A stretch of DNA of 64,000 nt from Linum tenue. Lineage: Eukaryota; Streptophyta; Magnoliopsida; Malpighiales; Linaceae. Made by a program: the position numbers and the translations under genes. The notes under the pieces were generated by a model, which was not told the origin of the DNA, did not search any database, and worked only from the letters and a program-made list of their open reading frames with translations. The DNA lies in assembly GCA_946122785.1 (NCBI GenBank), contig CAMGYJ010000011.1:8494001-8558000 (forward strand), given 5' to 3'. Positions within the stretch are counted from its first letter, which is position 1. Every line of letters begins with the position of its first letter. Positions 1-11,499 of the stretch are shown in pieces.

Positions 1-690
1 AAAATCATCTACGATTACAAAGGCATAATACTTACCCCCTAGGCTCATTACATTACTTGGTTCAAATAAGTCTAAGTGTAACAGTTCCAAGGGTCTGGAT
101 GTAGATATGACAGGTTTGGTTTTGAAGGATGATCTGGTATGTTTGCCCTTAGCACACGCATCACAAAAAAATTCCTTCTTGCTTAGAAGTTTTGGTATTC
201 CTTTGACAATCCCTAGGTTTACAAGTTTTGATAAAATTCCAATGCTTATGTGTCCCAATCTTCTATGTCAAATTGATAATTTTTGTCGACGGAAACTAGA
301 CACTTTTCATTAAAGGCATATTTGTCTTCAAGATCAATTGTGTACAATTTTCCTTTTCGCTTTCCAGTGAAAATAGGCTTTTTGGTTAGAATGTTTTCAG
401 CAAAACACTTATCCTATTAAAATATGACTCTGTTTTCACTCCCACACATTTGTCCTATAGAGAGAAGGTTGTGTTTTAAGTCCTTTACAAGCAAGACATT
501 ACTTATAGAGGGTACAATTCCTACTTGACCTTTCCCTAAGATTTCAGTACCGAAATTATCCCCGAAAAAAGACTTTTCCTTTGTCTTCAAGAGTTAGTTT
601 ATAAAGAGATTTTTATTACCCGTCATATGGTGTGAGCATCCACTGTCAAGTATCCACACGCTACCCTCCATGCTCACTTGGGGACAGGTC
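1..690 (-). pseudogene. Copia pol fragment: protease and start of integrase
   Basis: The minus strand around 605-670 encodes WILDSGCSHHMTGN, the Copia aspartic protease active-site block (DSG) with its following HHMTGN. Further left, broken frames give the GAG-pre-integrase linker and, at about 1-90, a segment reading LDLFEPSN...GGKYYAFVIVDDF. That is the start of the integrase catalytic core, with the aspartate of the DDE triad. Several in-frame stops separate these blocks, so no polyprotein can be made. The remaining integrase, RT and RNase H would lie left of the window. Confidence 0.85.
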
Positions 691-967
691 TGCACACAAA
701 CAAATATGCTCACTTAGTTTTGGGTATCCAAACAAGTTTGGACACTCTCCAGGGTTGACAAGTCTTGTTAAATGTTTTACCCGACAGTTCTAGATTGTGA
801 TTGCACGTAGGTTTTTCTTTATTTTCTTTTGGCTATTATTTTCCTACAATTAGCAATATAATGACCTGTTTTGTGTAAAAACACTCTTAATGTATACCCT
901 TTTTAAACATATATTGCCTGGTTTGACTCTTAACAGAAGTGAGTTTCATCTTATTTCTAGTTTTAGC

Positions 968-2033
968 TCATTCTTCTTCAGTATCTTTGATTTTCTTTTT
1001 CAGCTTTGCATTCTCATTTTTCATTTTCCTGAGTTGATCTTCCACACTCAACTTCTCAATTTTTAGTGATTCGAACTCTGTTTCTAGTGCTCCATATTTT
1101 GCTTTAATTAAGGAATGCTTGTGGTTAAGATTCATAAATTCATTCTGAATATCTTTGATGGTTTCATCTAGTTGATCATTCTCACTATATGAGTCAGAGT
1201 AATAGGATCTTACCTGTGATTCCTCTTCCTCACTTTCATCGACTACCATGTATGCACGGAACCTTTGACATGATTCATCTTCATCTTCATCCTCCTCACT
1301 GCAGCTCCACGTTGCATAGGCTCTTTCCTTTTTAGTTAAGGGACATTCAGCCTTGATGTGCCATGTCTTTTCGCACTTGAAGAATCCGGCTTGAGGCTGA
1401 GGTCGTTAATGCTTACTCCTTCCCTTTTGTTTCGAGTCAAGTGTCGGCTTCCCTTGCTAGTCTCTTTATCATTTTCTCCTTCTCTTGGTCTGCTTGGAAA
1501 GTTTCCACGTTTCTTTTCTCTTCTCATCCTTAGGAGCTTGGCAACATGCTTGCTGAGCATAGCAAGTTCTTCATCTTTCATATCTTCAAGACTTTCCAGT
1601 TCATCTTCTTGAGAGAAAGCAATTTCTTTCTTTTCTCTTTTAGGTTCCTCCAGATCTTCTCTTTTTAATTTTTCTTCATGCGTGATCAGCGATTCAATTA
1701 GCTCATCCAGACTTAGTTTGGTGAGATCCTTGGACTCCTCTATTGCCGTGACCTTGTGCATCCATTTCTTAGGTAATGCCCAAAGAACCTTCCGAACCAG
1801 ATCAAAACTAGCGTACTCTACCTCCAGATTTCTCAAGCTATTTACAATCGTGGTAAATCGTTCATTCATGTTCTTGATTGATTCATCAAGATTCATGACA
1901 AACGATTCAAACTCTTGCTTGAGACTGTTTATCCTTTAAATTTTGACATGGGAAGTACCTTCGTGCGCGACTTGCAATTTGTCCCAGATCTCCTTTGCGG
2001 ATTTGCACCAGTCACTCTATGATATCCCTTCCG
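968..2033 (-). pseudogene. Copia gag (UBN2 domain plus coiled coil), broken
   Basis: Minus-strand reading begins near 2010 with the motif CKSAKEIWDKLQVAHEG, the hallmark of the UBN2/gag-polypeptide of LTR-Copia. A stop follows (about 1940), then the frame at 1896-1336 holds the helical part (LRNLEVEY, ALPKKWMHKVTAIEESKDL, LSLDELIESL) and a KR/E-rich tail. The frame at 1249-968 is an acidic stretch followed by a coiled coil (LETEFESLKIEKLSVEDQL). A zinc-knuckle-like C/H cluster (CEKTWHIKAEC) is at about 1344-1380. Intact gags of this type are one continuous frame of about 500-600 residues, so this copy is dead. Confidence 0.85.
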
Positions 2034-2124
2034 GGAGGGAGGTGTACCACTTAGGCATTGGCCGCTGAACGTGACCGGGAACGCATGACATAGGTCCGAG
2101 TCTGATGCGTTGATGAGTTGTACC

Positions 2125-2495
2125 CGTAGGCAGGGCGGGGCGGGCATGGGTACCTCTCATCGACTCGACCTGCCCGTTCTTGCCTAAATTACATGTAATC
2201 TTAGTCAAATTACTTAGGAGTTTCCTCTTATTACATTATATTTTAGCTATAATAAAGTTGTAAATAAGTGAAAACCTCAATAATTTAACTATATTTTATC
2301 ATATTATGGTTTATTTCTTGGTGTTTTAATGAAAATAATGAATATTTTAATGTTTTCGCATAAATTACATACCCATTGGGTCGACCTGCCCCAACCCGCG
2401 CCCCATGATAAATTACCCGACCTGGACTTGACCTGCCATGGGGCGGGCATGGGTATCGAGATACCCGCCCTAGAGCTGCCCCATTGCCATTCCTA
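2125..2495 (-). mobile_element. Non-autonomous hAT-like element, RY-rich, left end eroded
   Basis: GC-rich ends of alternating GGGTACCC-like words enclose an AT-rich core. Reverse-complemented, it matches the element at 38996-40018 block by block, including the terminal GGGCGGGCATGGGTACC segment and the core around ATACCCATTGGGTCGACC. The right terminus (CCATTGCCATTCCTA) is preserved; the left terminal repeat is not recognisable, so no target-site duplication can be shown. It encodes nothing. Confidence 0.7.
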
Positions 2496-2524
2496 TACGT
2501 GGGTAGCCTCAAGGACGAGAAATT

Positions 2525-2926
2525 AGGGGGAACCGGGGTTTTGAACAGTTCCTTCGACAAGGGGTTTTGAAGGACGTTCGGACTCTTATGCTTTCCATAG
2601 GTCGACCGCAGATGTTTTTCGAGAAAACTAATATTCGCTTCTTCCACTTCTAGTCCCCCGCCTTCTGTCTAAGCAAGGCTGTCAAGGATGTGGAATGTCT
2701 TCTGTTTCTCTTCTCGCATTTTTTCCCTTGAATCCTCGGCGGGGTCTTCCTTTGCCTTGAAGAGCTGGAGGATCTGGACGAGGCTATCTTGCATGCTCGT
2801 GATTTGTTGGCCCTGACTTTTGACCACCTCCTCTAGCCCTATTTCGTCTTCAATTCTTGGTGATAAACCCCAGAGGGTGTTGTTCTCGGTCATCTCTTTG
2901 TTCGGGGTATCGAACTCATCCTCCAT
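2525..2926 (-). pseudogene. Gag N-terminus of a Tat-type Gypsy element
   Basis: The first ATG after the primer-binding site (2926, minus strand) opens MEDEFDTPNKEM, followed by an acidic and glutamine-rich segment (KSQGQQITSMQDSLVQILQLFKAKEDP) typical of the weakly conserved N-terminus of Tat-lineage gag. The frame stops at 2669; a second piece at 2647-2525 (NISFLEKHLRSTYGKHKSPN) may be its continuation in another frame. The rest of the element is missing. The identity rests more on its place next to the LTR and PBS than on the protein itself. Confidence 0.55.
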
Positions 2927-2949
2927 CTTTCCCGTAACAAAGTCGTGAG

Positions 2950-2968
2950 GCCTCACAGTGGGTGCCAA
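2950..2968 (-). other. Primer-binding site of minus-strand Tat element
   Basis: On the minus strand TGGCACCCACTGTGAG lies two bases downstream of the LTR end (2971). This resembles the TGGCGCCCACCGTGGGG primer site seen in Tat-lineage Gypsy elements, with a G-to-A change. It fixes the orientation of the LTR to its right. Confidence 0.65.
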
Positions 2969-2970
2969 AA

Positions 2971-3130
2971 TGTTTGAGCCTGATTAGTACCAGGCGGTTT
3001 GTGAGGCTTCAATGATAATGAACGGTCTTCGATCGTTCGGGGGCGGTCTCGAAAACCCTACAAAAAGGTTCTTAGGGGAATCTGGTACCTCCTCTAATAC
3101 CAAAGTTAGCGAGAGAAGTGGAAATGTAGT

Positions 3131-3178
<48 letters not shown>

Positions 3179-3541
3179 GAGAGAGAGGTCGATACCAGTT
3201 ACCATAAATGTTGCCCTTCGGGGGTATTTATACTAACTCTGGCTGAGGCTTAAACATTTAATGGCTTGTCGGACGTTCTGGGACGCCTTTGGGCTCATTA
3301 AATGTCTTGTCAGTACGAATCCCTTGCATTCTTTGTACAGAAAGGGTTGGAAGGTCGTTGGTCCTTTATGTCGGGCGGTCTTATCAGAATAACCGTGCCC
3401 CAATGTCGGGAGGTCTTCTGGTGTCAAGAACAAAGACCCCCTCAGTGTCTTTGTGCCTGCCTGGTTGCTAGAGTTTAGCCCATTTGTGGGCTTTGTAACC
3501 ATGGGCCTTAGCGACCACGTATCCCAATACTTGGCCCAACA
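2971..3541 (-). repeat. LTR (5' LTR of a minus-strand Tat-type Gypsy), about 571 bp
   Basis: The segment runs from TGTTTGAGCC to GGCCCAACA, so it has TG..CA ends with short inverted termini, and it abuts the PBS at its left. On the minus strand a TATAAATA box lies near 3225. The transcribed part contains the (CT)n/(GA)n tract. No second LTR is present in the window, so the element is truncated. Confidence 0.7.
3137..3187. repeat. (GA)n microsatellite
   Basis: An uninterrupted (GA)18 run at 3137-3172 is followed by an imperfect tail to about 3187. It lies inside the LTR, downstream of the minus-strand TATA box, and so would be in the 5' leader of its transcript. Confidence 0.95.
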
Positions 3542-3794
3542 GGTTGCGTGACCAATCAATTACATTTCAACTCTTTATTTTTTTTTTTTGAATTATCCTT
3601 TGTCATCGAAATATCAAAATATGATTCTTATATTTTTTATAAACGAAAAATACTCTGGGTGGGGCAGGTATCGGTATGAATATGAGATTAGTAGTGTAAA
3701 ACCATACCCGTCTCATCCCCTAAAAAAAGTATAAATATTTTTTCTTACCCTTATACCCAATTAATACGAGAGTTCCCCATAATGACTATTTCAA
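3542..3794. other. Spacer with a small RY-rich transposon fragment
   Basis: AT-rich sequence with no gene. At about 3655-3770 GC-rich words (GGGTGGGGCAGGTATCGG, CCATACCCGTCTCATCCCC) look like the ends of the hAT-like elements found elsewhere in the window, but no terminal repeats or duplicated target are visible. Confidence 0.5.
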
Positions 3795-3810
3795 GAGTGG
3801 TCGGGGCACT

Positions 3811-4051
3811 GCAGGAGCATTAGACGTTACCTGAGGGCAATGGGAGAATGTTCATGGCAACATGTGAAACGCACGGGAAATGAAGCTGCTCATTTGATGG
3901 CACATGTGGAAACTCGATGGAATGAACGTATCGTTTGGGTAGATATACCCCCGATGATCTTGCTTGACCAGCTACAGCTGGATAATGTAACAGCCTCCAC
4001 TGGTTAAATAAAAGATTTACAGGTTCCTAAAAAAAAAAAAAAAAAAAAGAG
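3811..4051 (+). mobile_element. 5'-truncated L1 LINE with poly-A and 16-bp target duplication
   Basis: The 241-bp insert ends in AATAAA-containing sequence and an A tract (about 4030-4048). It is flanked by identical 16-bp copies GAGTGGTCGGGGCACT at 3795-3810 and 4052-4067. The plus strand reads the end of a LINE ORF2: WQHVKRTGNEAAHLMAHVE, then WVDIPP and a stop at about 4005. This matches the C-terminal RNase H-like end of plant L1 elements. Target duplication, poly-A and 5' truncation together make a textbook target-primed reverse-transcription product. Confidence 0.9.
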
Positions 4052-4067
4052 GAGTGGTCGGGGCACT

Positions 4068-5715
4068 CACAGTTATGAATTTGATTGGCATCCTAATTGA
4101 CAGCCCCTCATCACGATTCACGATTCATGAATCGATTGGGCCTAGTTCGTGAAGATGGGATGGATGTCCGGATTCGTCGTCATCAGGGTCGGACGCAAAT
4201 CTGAAGCCCAACATCAATGAAAGAAAATACCAAGTTCCCTAGACCAACAACCACAATAAATCGGAGGATGGAGAAAAATTAAGAAGGAAAATGGGGGGTG
4301 GAAGTGGTCCTCTTAAACAGCGACTCTTAATTAACTCTCCTCACATGACAGCTAGCTGATAGTGTAACGTAAAGCATTGCCATTGGCAAGTCACTCTCCC
4401 CTCTGCTCTCTTACGTTGAACTTGAACATGGCAGAATATGGGAACACGACTTGTCCTCGTCGTCCTCATCCGCCATTATCCAACCGTCGGGCCGATTGTT
4501 AAACGATAATTGTATCTACCAGTACTCCCCAGTGGCGGAAATTTCGCAACCAAAGTACAAAAAAAAAAAAACCTTACAAAGCTCTGGTCCCTAGCTAGCT
4601 AGGACCTCCGCAGGAGCCTAAGTGACACTCGACTAGAAACCACAAACGAAACAATACATAAATCACTATTCTTATGAAATGGGTTGTTGGGGTTCACCAA
4701 TTATTAAGTTCGAGTTAATAGATTGAACATATTGTTAGATATATAGATCACGTTTCGAAAAAAATTATTATGATTGTCAATTTTGTCGAAATATATGATG
4801 TACAACCAGACCATCGTTGACGTTGTCGAAACAAAACGATATAGTCATACACCTTCAATTTGACTGCGCCGACAAAATAATGTGACAACGAAATAGCATC
4901 ACAATACTCACAGACCAATATCTCACTTAGTTTAGCAGTCTCTTGAGTTTTGGGGAGTCCCGAGTACAATTAAGAATTTGTAGAGGTACTTTTGCTTCAC
5001 AAACACCTTGATAAACCGAAAAGTTCTCCTAGAGCTAGGAAAATAATTTCCGTTAAATTTAGAGACAATAACTTTAAACTTAGTATTCTTCGTTGAATGA
5101 CAACTCTTTCGGAGTTAACTATCCAAAAAAAAAGGTAAGGGAAATTAGCAACATTTATAAATAGTTTTGAGTGCATTATGGGACAAAATTAATTTGAATT
5201 TCGACAAATATGCGATAGTGACGGTAAATTTTGCAACCTAATATTTACAAGGAGACTTCTGAACTAAGTGGTTTATGAGTAAAATAGTTGTTTATGTTGA
5301 CCATACAATTAAAATCATGAGACTAATAGTAAAATTTAGAAAAAAATTTATCATATCAGTTCAATGTCGATTCAAAAGCCCATACAAAATTTGCTCTTTA
5401 AATGTAAAGTTAACGGATGGTTATTTGTCAATACTGTCTAGGATCATATACCGCCACCATTATCAATTTATTATCCTCTCAAAACTGAGAGAAAACGAAT
5501 AAAAACAAAATAAAAATTCCACCTCACACCGTGAAAGCCGAAAACCCACTTTTCTCTTCTGCCCCAACCAACCAATCATGCCAACTAACGTTTTATTACA
5601 GAGTTTAGACCCAAAAGTGCGAATTCCAAAACTACCCCTCCGACCGCCATAGTTAAGACTTCAAAGAAATCTCCTAGGAAGCGCAAAAAAAGATTCCTTC
5701 CTACACATAAAAGCC
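4068..5715. other. Intergenic spacer and upstream region of the kinase gene
   Basis: No coding sequence or element with defined ends is recognised. The stretch is AT-rich with poly-A runs near 4560-4570. The last 200 bp before the kinase gene become CT-rich, as is common in plant 5' leaders; no convincing TATA box is seen. Confidence 0.6.
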
Positions 5716-5815
5716 AGTGAGGGTCCGAGCCCAAAATCTCCCCCGGCTCCCCAAATCTCTCAGCTTCGCTTCCCCAATTCCCCCCTGCAACCGCCGTAGT
5801 CCGACCGCCACCGCA

Positions 5816-8800
5816 ATGTTTCCGCCGGGAATCGAATATCCCTTCCCGCCGCCCTCCGCCGAAACGCGCGCGGCACCCGACAGAGTGATAGTCGCCGTCA
5901 AAGCCGAGAAAGTCATCTCCAAAACTGCCCTGGCTTGGGCTCTGACTCACGTCGTCCACCCCGGCGACTGCGTAACCTTGCTCGCCGTTTTCCCCGAACC
6001 GAAACCCGGTAACTACTTGTTTCTCCACACTCAATTCAATTCCTCCACCCGCCGTTGACTAAGCTCCGACGGTAACCAATTCTCCAATTTCCACTTCAAA
6101 ATGCGTGTCGGTTTGATTTTGGTTTTCGAACTCCTAATTTCAGTCAGGAAGTTCTGGAGCTTCCCGAGGTTGAGCGGAGATTGCAGCACCACCAGCAACC
6201 ACCGGCAGCCGGATCGCGCCTGTGAAGTCTCTGATTCCTGTTCTCAGATGGTGCTCCAGTTCCATAACCAAATCGAGGTAAATATTAAAAATTGATTTCC
6301 AGTTTTTTTTTTTAATTTGAATGATCATGAACAGAACCCATAGCAGCAGGATCGTTCAATTGAATTCCATGTTCCCTGCCAATTTGATTGAGTTGTCAGA
6401 TTTTTAGAAGGTTCATGGATCCCAAAGTTGTCATTTATTGTATAATGCTCTCACATACAAACAAAAACAACTTCTAGTCAATTATTGGAAACCCAGCCAT
6501 GTGCTTCGCCATTTGTTTATGTCTGGAAATCGTGGCTTCGGGGCCACCTTGGATAGAAAGAAAGAATCTCTTTATAACTTCTTTAACAAGGGACCATCAT
6601 TCATCGAAATTAGAAGTAAACTCTGGTCACCATGATCATCAGCCCAATTAAGGTAGCATAGAAAGTTATGACCTAATCGGTATTCTAATTTGTAGCATTA
6701 TTCACAATGACGATAATGGAATTTGATCGTCTGATTTGTAGGTACGAGTGAGGATCAAGGTGGTCTCGGGAACTTCAGGAAGTGTTGTTGTTGCAGAAGC
6801 AAAGCGAAACGAGGCCAATTGGGTTGTTGTGGACAAGTAATTTTAAAACATAGTGCAAAAGTATTGTTTCTCGTTTCTATTATATAATAAATTTCCATTA
6901 GGTTTTCTACTTTTAGTTAAAAGGTGGTTAAGTCCTGTTTTCTCATGATTAAGCAAAAATGGTGTCCTCTTAGCTGTAGTGCTCATCCCATTACTCATCT
7001 GATGCACCAACTTAATGATTAGAGGGAATAACGTAATTTGTCTCATTAACATGTTTGACACCTATTACTAGGTAGTTAGTCCTTTTTCTGACATTAAGAA
7101 AAGACAATTGGGTGAGCTGTACATCTCATCTGTATCAGTTAATTAGTTGGCTGACATTTTGTATTGACTGTAGTTTACTTTTCCATGTGTGGAAACAGAA
7201 AACTAAAGCAAGAGCTGAAGCACTGCATCGAAGAGCTGCGGTGCAACATTGTACTGATGAAAGGTTCACAGGCCAAAGTCCTGAGGCTCAACCTAGGACC
7301 CTCCAACGAGCCCCAGACCCCGTACTTCTCCGCCACCTCATCACCTGACGTGGATCTTTTCAAGTTGGAGACACGTAGGATGAATCATTCTACCCCGGTG
7401 AGCAGCCCTGACCAGGAGGAGTCGAGTGGTGGTTCGCACTTGACAGCAGCAAGTTCGATACCGAGCTACACCTCCTCCATCACGCCACCTTTTCTTGTCT
7501 ACGAAGAAAACCCCCTCTTCGACGGTGGAAAAAAACAAAGCAAACCCGTGGATTGTAAGAGCAGCAGATTTGACGATTCCCTAGTTCAATCGAGGAATTC
7601 GAGAACTTTGCTTGCGAAATTTCTGCAGTATGATCAAGACGGACATGAAGAGGAGTACAGCAAGAGGTCTAGTATAGTGATGAGAAGAAATAGTGCAGTG
7701 TCTTTAGGCAGAACATCATCGGTACCACCTCCTTTGTGTTCCTTATGTCAGCACAAGGCCCCGGTTTTTGGGAAACCTCCGAGGGAGTTCTCGTACGAGG
7801 AACTGGACGATGCAACAGGCGGATTCTCGGATGAGAATTTCTTGGCGAAAGGAGGGTTTGGAGATGTGTACAGAGGTGTTCTAAGCGACGGCCAGGTGGT
7901 TGCAGTGAAGGTGTTGAGGTTTCTTGGGGCGCAAGCAGATGCTGATTTCTGCAGGGAGGTCAAGGTGCTGAGCTGTGCTCAGCACAGGAATGTCGTGCTG
8001 CTAACTGGATTCTGTGTTGACGAGCAGAAGAGAATTTTGGTGTATGAGTACATATGTAATGGCTCGTTGGACTTCCATCTACACGGTAAAGCGAATTCAG
8101 CTCTCTTTTTGTTTCCTCCTTTGTGAATCATTTTACTGATCTGATCTCAGGTCATGAACTGCTTCCTTTCTTGTGTGGTTAGCAGCAAACAGAAAGGCAA
8201 TCTTGGATTGGCATTCGCGATTGAAGATCGCCATAGGGACAGCGAGAGGGTTGAGATATCTTCACGAAGACTGCAGAGTCGGTTGCATAGTTCACAGAGA
8301 CATGAGACCGGACAACATACTCTTGACCCATGATTTCGAGCCTCTGGTTGCTGATTTCGGCCTAGCTCGAAGGCACTCCGAATGGCAATTCGAGAACGAA
8401 GATCGCGTGATTGGAACTTCAGGGTATCTGGCGCCAGAGTACGTGAATGGAGGGAATGTCACGGACAAGGTCGATGTGTATGCATTCGGAGTGATTTTGT
8501 TGGAACTACTGACTGGCCGAAGAATCAGCGAATTGCAGTTCCAGAACGGGCAGCACCTGTTGTTCTCAAACTGGTTTCTCAGCAATACAAACTTCCCGAA
8601 CCAGTTACACGATCCACGCTTGTCAGCGCGCGAATCCACCGCCTATCCACTCAATGCCATGGCTCGAGCTGCTTCTCTGTGCCTCCATTTAGAACCTGAC
8701 TTTCGGCCTCCAATGTCCAAGGTTCGGCCTGGCTGCCCTGTAACAGCATGACCCTTGAATTTCCATTATCATGATTATCTTTGCCTTTAACAAGGGTACC

Positions 8801-8963
8801 ATTTTTTGTTCTTGTGTATAAAACTTTCCAGGTCCTTAGAGTACTTGAAGGAGGTGATATGGGAGGTCCTCTGAGCTTGGACTTGAACTCTGTTGGTAAC
8901 AGAAGCGGCCATTTGCGTGGAGTTGGAACCAGAAGGTGCCATTCTCGCAAACTTTCTCACTGA
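5816..8963 (+). CDS. USP-domain receptor-like cytoplasmic protein kinase (six exons)
   Basis: Predicted exons are 5816-6008, 6144-6277, 6742-6836, 7199-8085, 8183-8721 and 8832-8963. All introns are GT/AG, phases agree at every junction, and the product is 659 residues. The first ATG in frame is at 5816. Residues about 20-170 form an adenine-nucleotide alpha-hydrolase (universal stress protein) domain: VIVAVKAEKVISKTALAWAL, FWSFPRLSGDC, NWVVVDK, then CNIVLMKGSQAKVLRLNL. A serine-rich linker precedes the kinase domain, which starts near FSYEEL (338). The kinase has a glycine loop KGGFGDVY (358-365), lysine 378 in VAVK, glutamate 394, HRDMRPDN (474-481) and DFG (494-496). The family matches the plant USP-plus-kinase group often annotated as 'inactive protein kinase SELMODRAFT_444075-like', yet the catalytic K, E, HRD and DFG are all present. 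The first loop glycine is replaced (LAKGGFG). No signal peptide or membrane segment is seen, so a cytosolic protein is inferred; substrate unknown. Confidence 0.93.
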
Positions 8964-9846
8964 AAACCTTTGCTTGCTTACAGGTTTTGTACATTTTTCG
9001 TATACAAAGATTGTATAGCAATCACTTCTTGTTGCCTTTGTAGTTTCAATATGTTCATTTGTCAGATGTCCAAACTAATAAAGTTGTATTTTTTTTAGAG
9101 AAAATAAAGTTGTACATTGATTGAACTATACGACCGCATTTTCTATATCTCATTAAACTCTTGTTTTAGTGTGAAGATTAAAGCAAACTTATTATCTAGA
9201 GATATTGTTGCAATGTATAAATTCAGAAATAATAAATTTCTGTCTCGTTAGTTCTTTCTTGTTTTTTACATAAACAACAGATAAAACAAATGCTTAATTA
9301 AAAGAAAAGAAATCAAGCGGATGAAAAATCATTTACAATCAATGTTTTAGAAACTTTACCATTCCGACCCAAATTTATACGCGATTTTAACAATAGAAAA
9401 CGACACTGTTAAACAACGATTTTAGTACAACTTTTCCAATATAATCTCTTGTACGGTTTCACAATCTTGATACGAATACAACAAATAAAAGTCAAATATT
9501 TTAAATTCATACATACAAATAGTACAAATACAATGAAATACACAACCAAATAATAAATGTTCTCTCTGAAAATTGTTTTTTTCTTCTTCTTCTCTCCCAA
9601 TCTTTCTTCAACTCCAGTCAGGTAGACTAATTGAAATACTTCTCTTTTTTCTCCAGCCCTAATTAGCAATTAATTACATCACTTAATTTACTATAATTAT
9701 TCTTTTTTAAAATGAAATCACCACGTTTTCTAAAAATGACGTTTTGATATATATATTCCCTCCACGTGGCACTACCGCTGCTCTTCTTCTTCCTTGTTTT
9801 CCACCAATAAAGACCTTTCACAAAATATAATAATAATATTAATTAA
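8964..9846. other. Intergenic region between convergent kinase and WD40 genes
   Basis: AT-rich sequence holding the 3' ends of two convergent genes. AATAAA-like words near 9077 and 9105 on the plus strand are plausible for the kinase transcript. No further coding region or transposon ends are recognised. Confidence 0.6.
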
Positions 9847-11160
9847 TTACCAATCCTTGCTGCCGCCGGCTCTGTAGCTGCCCTCCGACGGCAACGACTC
9901 CCGATCGGAAAACATCCCGCCGCCGCTGCCCGCCCCGAAACTCCCGTCGGGCGGCATTTCCGACACGCTCCAAACCTTCACAGACTTATCCAAGCTCCCG
10001 CTGTACACAATCCACCTCTGATCCCCATCTTTAGAATTCTCCTCGTCCACCTCCACCGCCAAGCACTTCACCGGCCCGGTGTGTCCCGTCAGCACCGACA
10101 GGCACGTGTGGATATTCCCTTCCCTCTTCCACACGCAAATCGTCTTGTCCGCCGACCCGCTGAACACCAAGCTCCCCGCCGCCTCCAGGCAGAGCACAGC
10201 CAGCTTGTGTCCCTTCAAAACGCCGCCGTGAGACAGATTCTTCTCCCTCTCCCAGAAATTCACAATCCCGTCGCTGGACCCGCAATATACCAGCGAACCA
10301 TCCGGGTTAACCGCCAGCGCGGTCACCGCTGATTCCTGCTTTAGCAAGGTCTGCTGATGCGGGTGCTTCGTCGACTTCCCGTGCTGTTCCCTCTTCCAGA
10401 CCTTCACCGTCCCGTCAGCCGAACCGGTGAAAACCAAACCCTCAATCGTGGTTACGACCGAGTTAACCGCGTCATCGTGGGCGCTGACCGACTCGAGACA
10501 CTTCGAGTCGGACAAGCGCCACACCTTGAAATTTCTGTCCCAGGAGGCAGAGTAAAGCAGAGTGCGGTCCTCATTAAAACAAAGGCACGAAACGGCGTCA
10601 GAGTGCTTGATCCAGAGCGACGTTTTATGGTGTCGCACCTGGACGTAATTGCTCGGCTTGATCGAGCTCTTGAAAATGTCCTTGAGAGTGGGTAGAGTGC
10701 CGGATCTTTTGTGAACGCTCGGATTCTTCGGCGACGATTTCCAGACCCGGATTTTGCCGTCTTGGTGACCCGTGTAGATTTTTTCCCCGGAGAGGATGAT
10801 TGCTTTAACCAATCCGCTGCTAGATTTGAATCCGGAGAATTCTTTCAAATTCTTCCAGACCCGGATGTTCTTGGAGTCGGATCCTGTGTAGAGGAGGTCC
10901 TTGGAGGCGGCTAAGGAGTAGATGTGGCCTTCCTCGCGGACTAAGGATCCGATTAAGGAGTTCTGTGCGGATGATGCGTCGTCGTATTGGGTGAAGCAGG
11001 CTTTGCCGAACGGCGTCGTTTGGTTCCAGGGTGACATGGTTAGGGGGGAGCCCTCGCCGCTGAGGCGGTTCGGGTCGTACGGCATTCCGGGGCTGGCAGC
11101 GGAGGCGCTGCTGTTCCGGAATGCGGCGAAGTCATCGTCGATGGAGGAATTGCCGGACAT
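9847..11160 (-). CDS. JGB: JINGUBANG-like WD40-repeat protein
   Basis: Single-exon frame of 437 residues. After a low-complexity N-terminus (about 75 residues, Ser/Pro rich) come seven WD40 repeats ending in RVWK, RVWK, KVWR, KVWK, NFWE, CVWK and KVWS, with GH or SD starts, enough for one closed seven-blade propeller. The signature [16 protein letters not shown], then [20 protein letters not shown] and [10 protein letters not shown], is that of the plant JINGUBANG family, a WD40 scaffold known in Arabidopsis as a negative regulator of pollen germination. The C-terminal tail is Gly/Ser rich (GAGSGGGMF). Codons are GC-rich in the third position compared with the surrounding AT-rich DNA, as is common for intronless plant genes. 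The frame is intact. Membership in the family is secure; orthology to JGB itself rather than a paralogue is inference. Confidence 0.93.
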   Translation of the reverse strand: MSGNSSIDDDFAAFRNSSASAASPGMPYDPNRLSGEGSPLTMSPWNQTTPFGKACFTQYDDASSAQNSLIGSLVREEGHIYSLAASKDLLYTGSDSKNIRVWKNLKEFSGFKSSSGLVKAIILSGEKIYTGHQDGKIRVWKSSPKNPSVHKRSGTLPTLKDIFKSSIKPSNYVQVRHHKTSLWIKHSDAVSCLCFNEDRTLLYSASWDRNFKVWRLSDSKCLESVSAHDDAVNSVVTTIEGLVFTGSADGTVKVWKREQHGKSTKHPHQQTLLKQESAVTALAVNPDGSLVYCGSSDGIVNFWEREKNLSHGGVLKGHKLAVLCLEAAGSLVFSGSADKTICVWKREGNIHTCLSVLTGHTGPVKCLAVEVDEENSKDGDQRWIVYSGSLDKSVKVWSVSEMPPDGSFGAGSGGGMFSDRESLPSEGSYRAGGSKDW

Positions 11161-11477
11161 TGTTGTTTTGGGGATCTCAATGCATCATTTTTGCCGTTTG
11201 GAAGGGAATTGTGTTGTTGGATGGTACGGACATACCAGGTCGGGGAGAGAGACCGGGTATGGGTCTTTGGTGTTTTCTGAAGTTTCCGGCTTTTTTCCTT
11301 CGTTGTCTTTTTCTATTGCTGGAAATGGAGATTTGGGTTGAAAGGAAAAGATTGGGGATTTTTGGTTAACTAGGGAGGGAGGAGAGAAAGAGAGAAGGAA
11401 GGACTGAAGGAGAAAATAAAGGAAAGGAGGAGGAGAGGGGAATGCCGAAATAAAGAGGCGGGATATGGAGGGAATTG

Positions 11478-11489
11478 GTTATAAATAGC
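11478..11489 (-). promoter_or_regulatory. Candidate TATA box of the WD40 gene
   Basis: On the minus strand CTATTTATAACC lies about 320 bp upstream of the start codon at 11160. The interval is purine-rich on the plus strand, so the mRNA leader would be CT-rich, a usual plant 5' leader. This is the only TATA-like word near the expected place, but it is weak and unproven. Confidence 0.45.
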
Positions 11490-11499
11490 GGGAAAAACG

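Larger units (their letters stand above)
1..2033 (-). mobile_element. Decayed Ty1/Copia retrotransposon, open at the left edge
   Basis: Reading the minus strand from right to left gives the Copia order gag, zinc-knuckle linker, protease and start of integrase, all broken by stops and shifts. The element continues past position 1. No LTR is visible; the right end fades near 2030, where a RY-rich DNA transposon begins. It resembles the gag of the second Copia relic at 20529-22454 (UBN2 domain followed by a long charged coiled coil), so the two probably belong to related lineages. It is certainly inactive. Confidence 0.85.

Noticed and set aside
5717..5815. In-frame extension of the kinase gene upstream of 5816
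   Set aside because: It would start with GTG; the first true ATG in frame is 5816 and the upstream stretch is proline/serine-rich leader-like sequence.
10031..11341. Long frames on both strands across the WD40 gene (e.g. 10357-10695 +, 10922-11341 +)
   Set aside because: They are open because of the GC-rich third positions of the WD40 frame and contain no domain.
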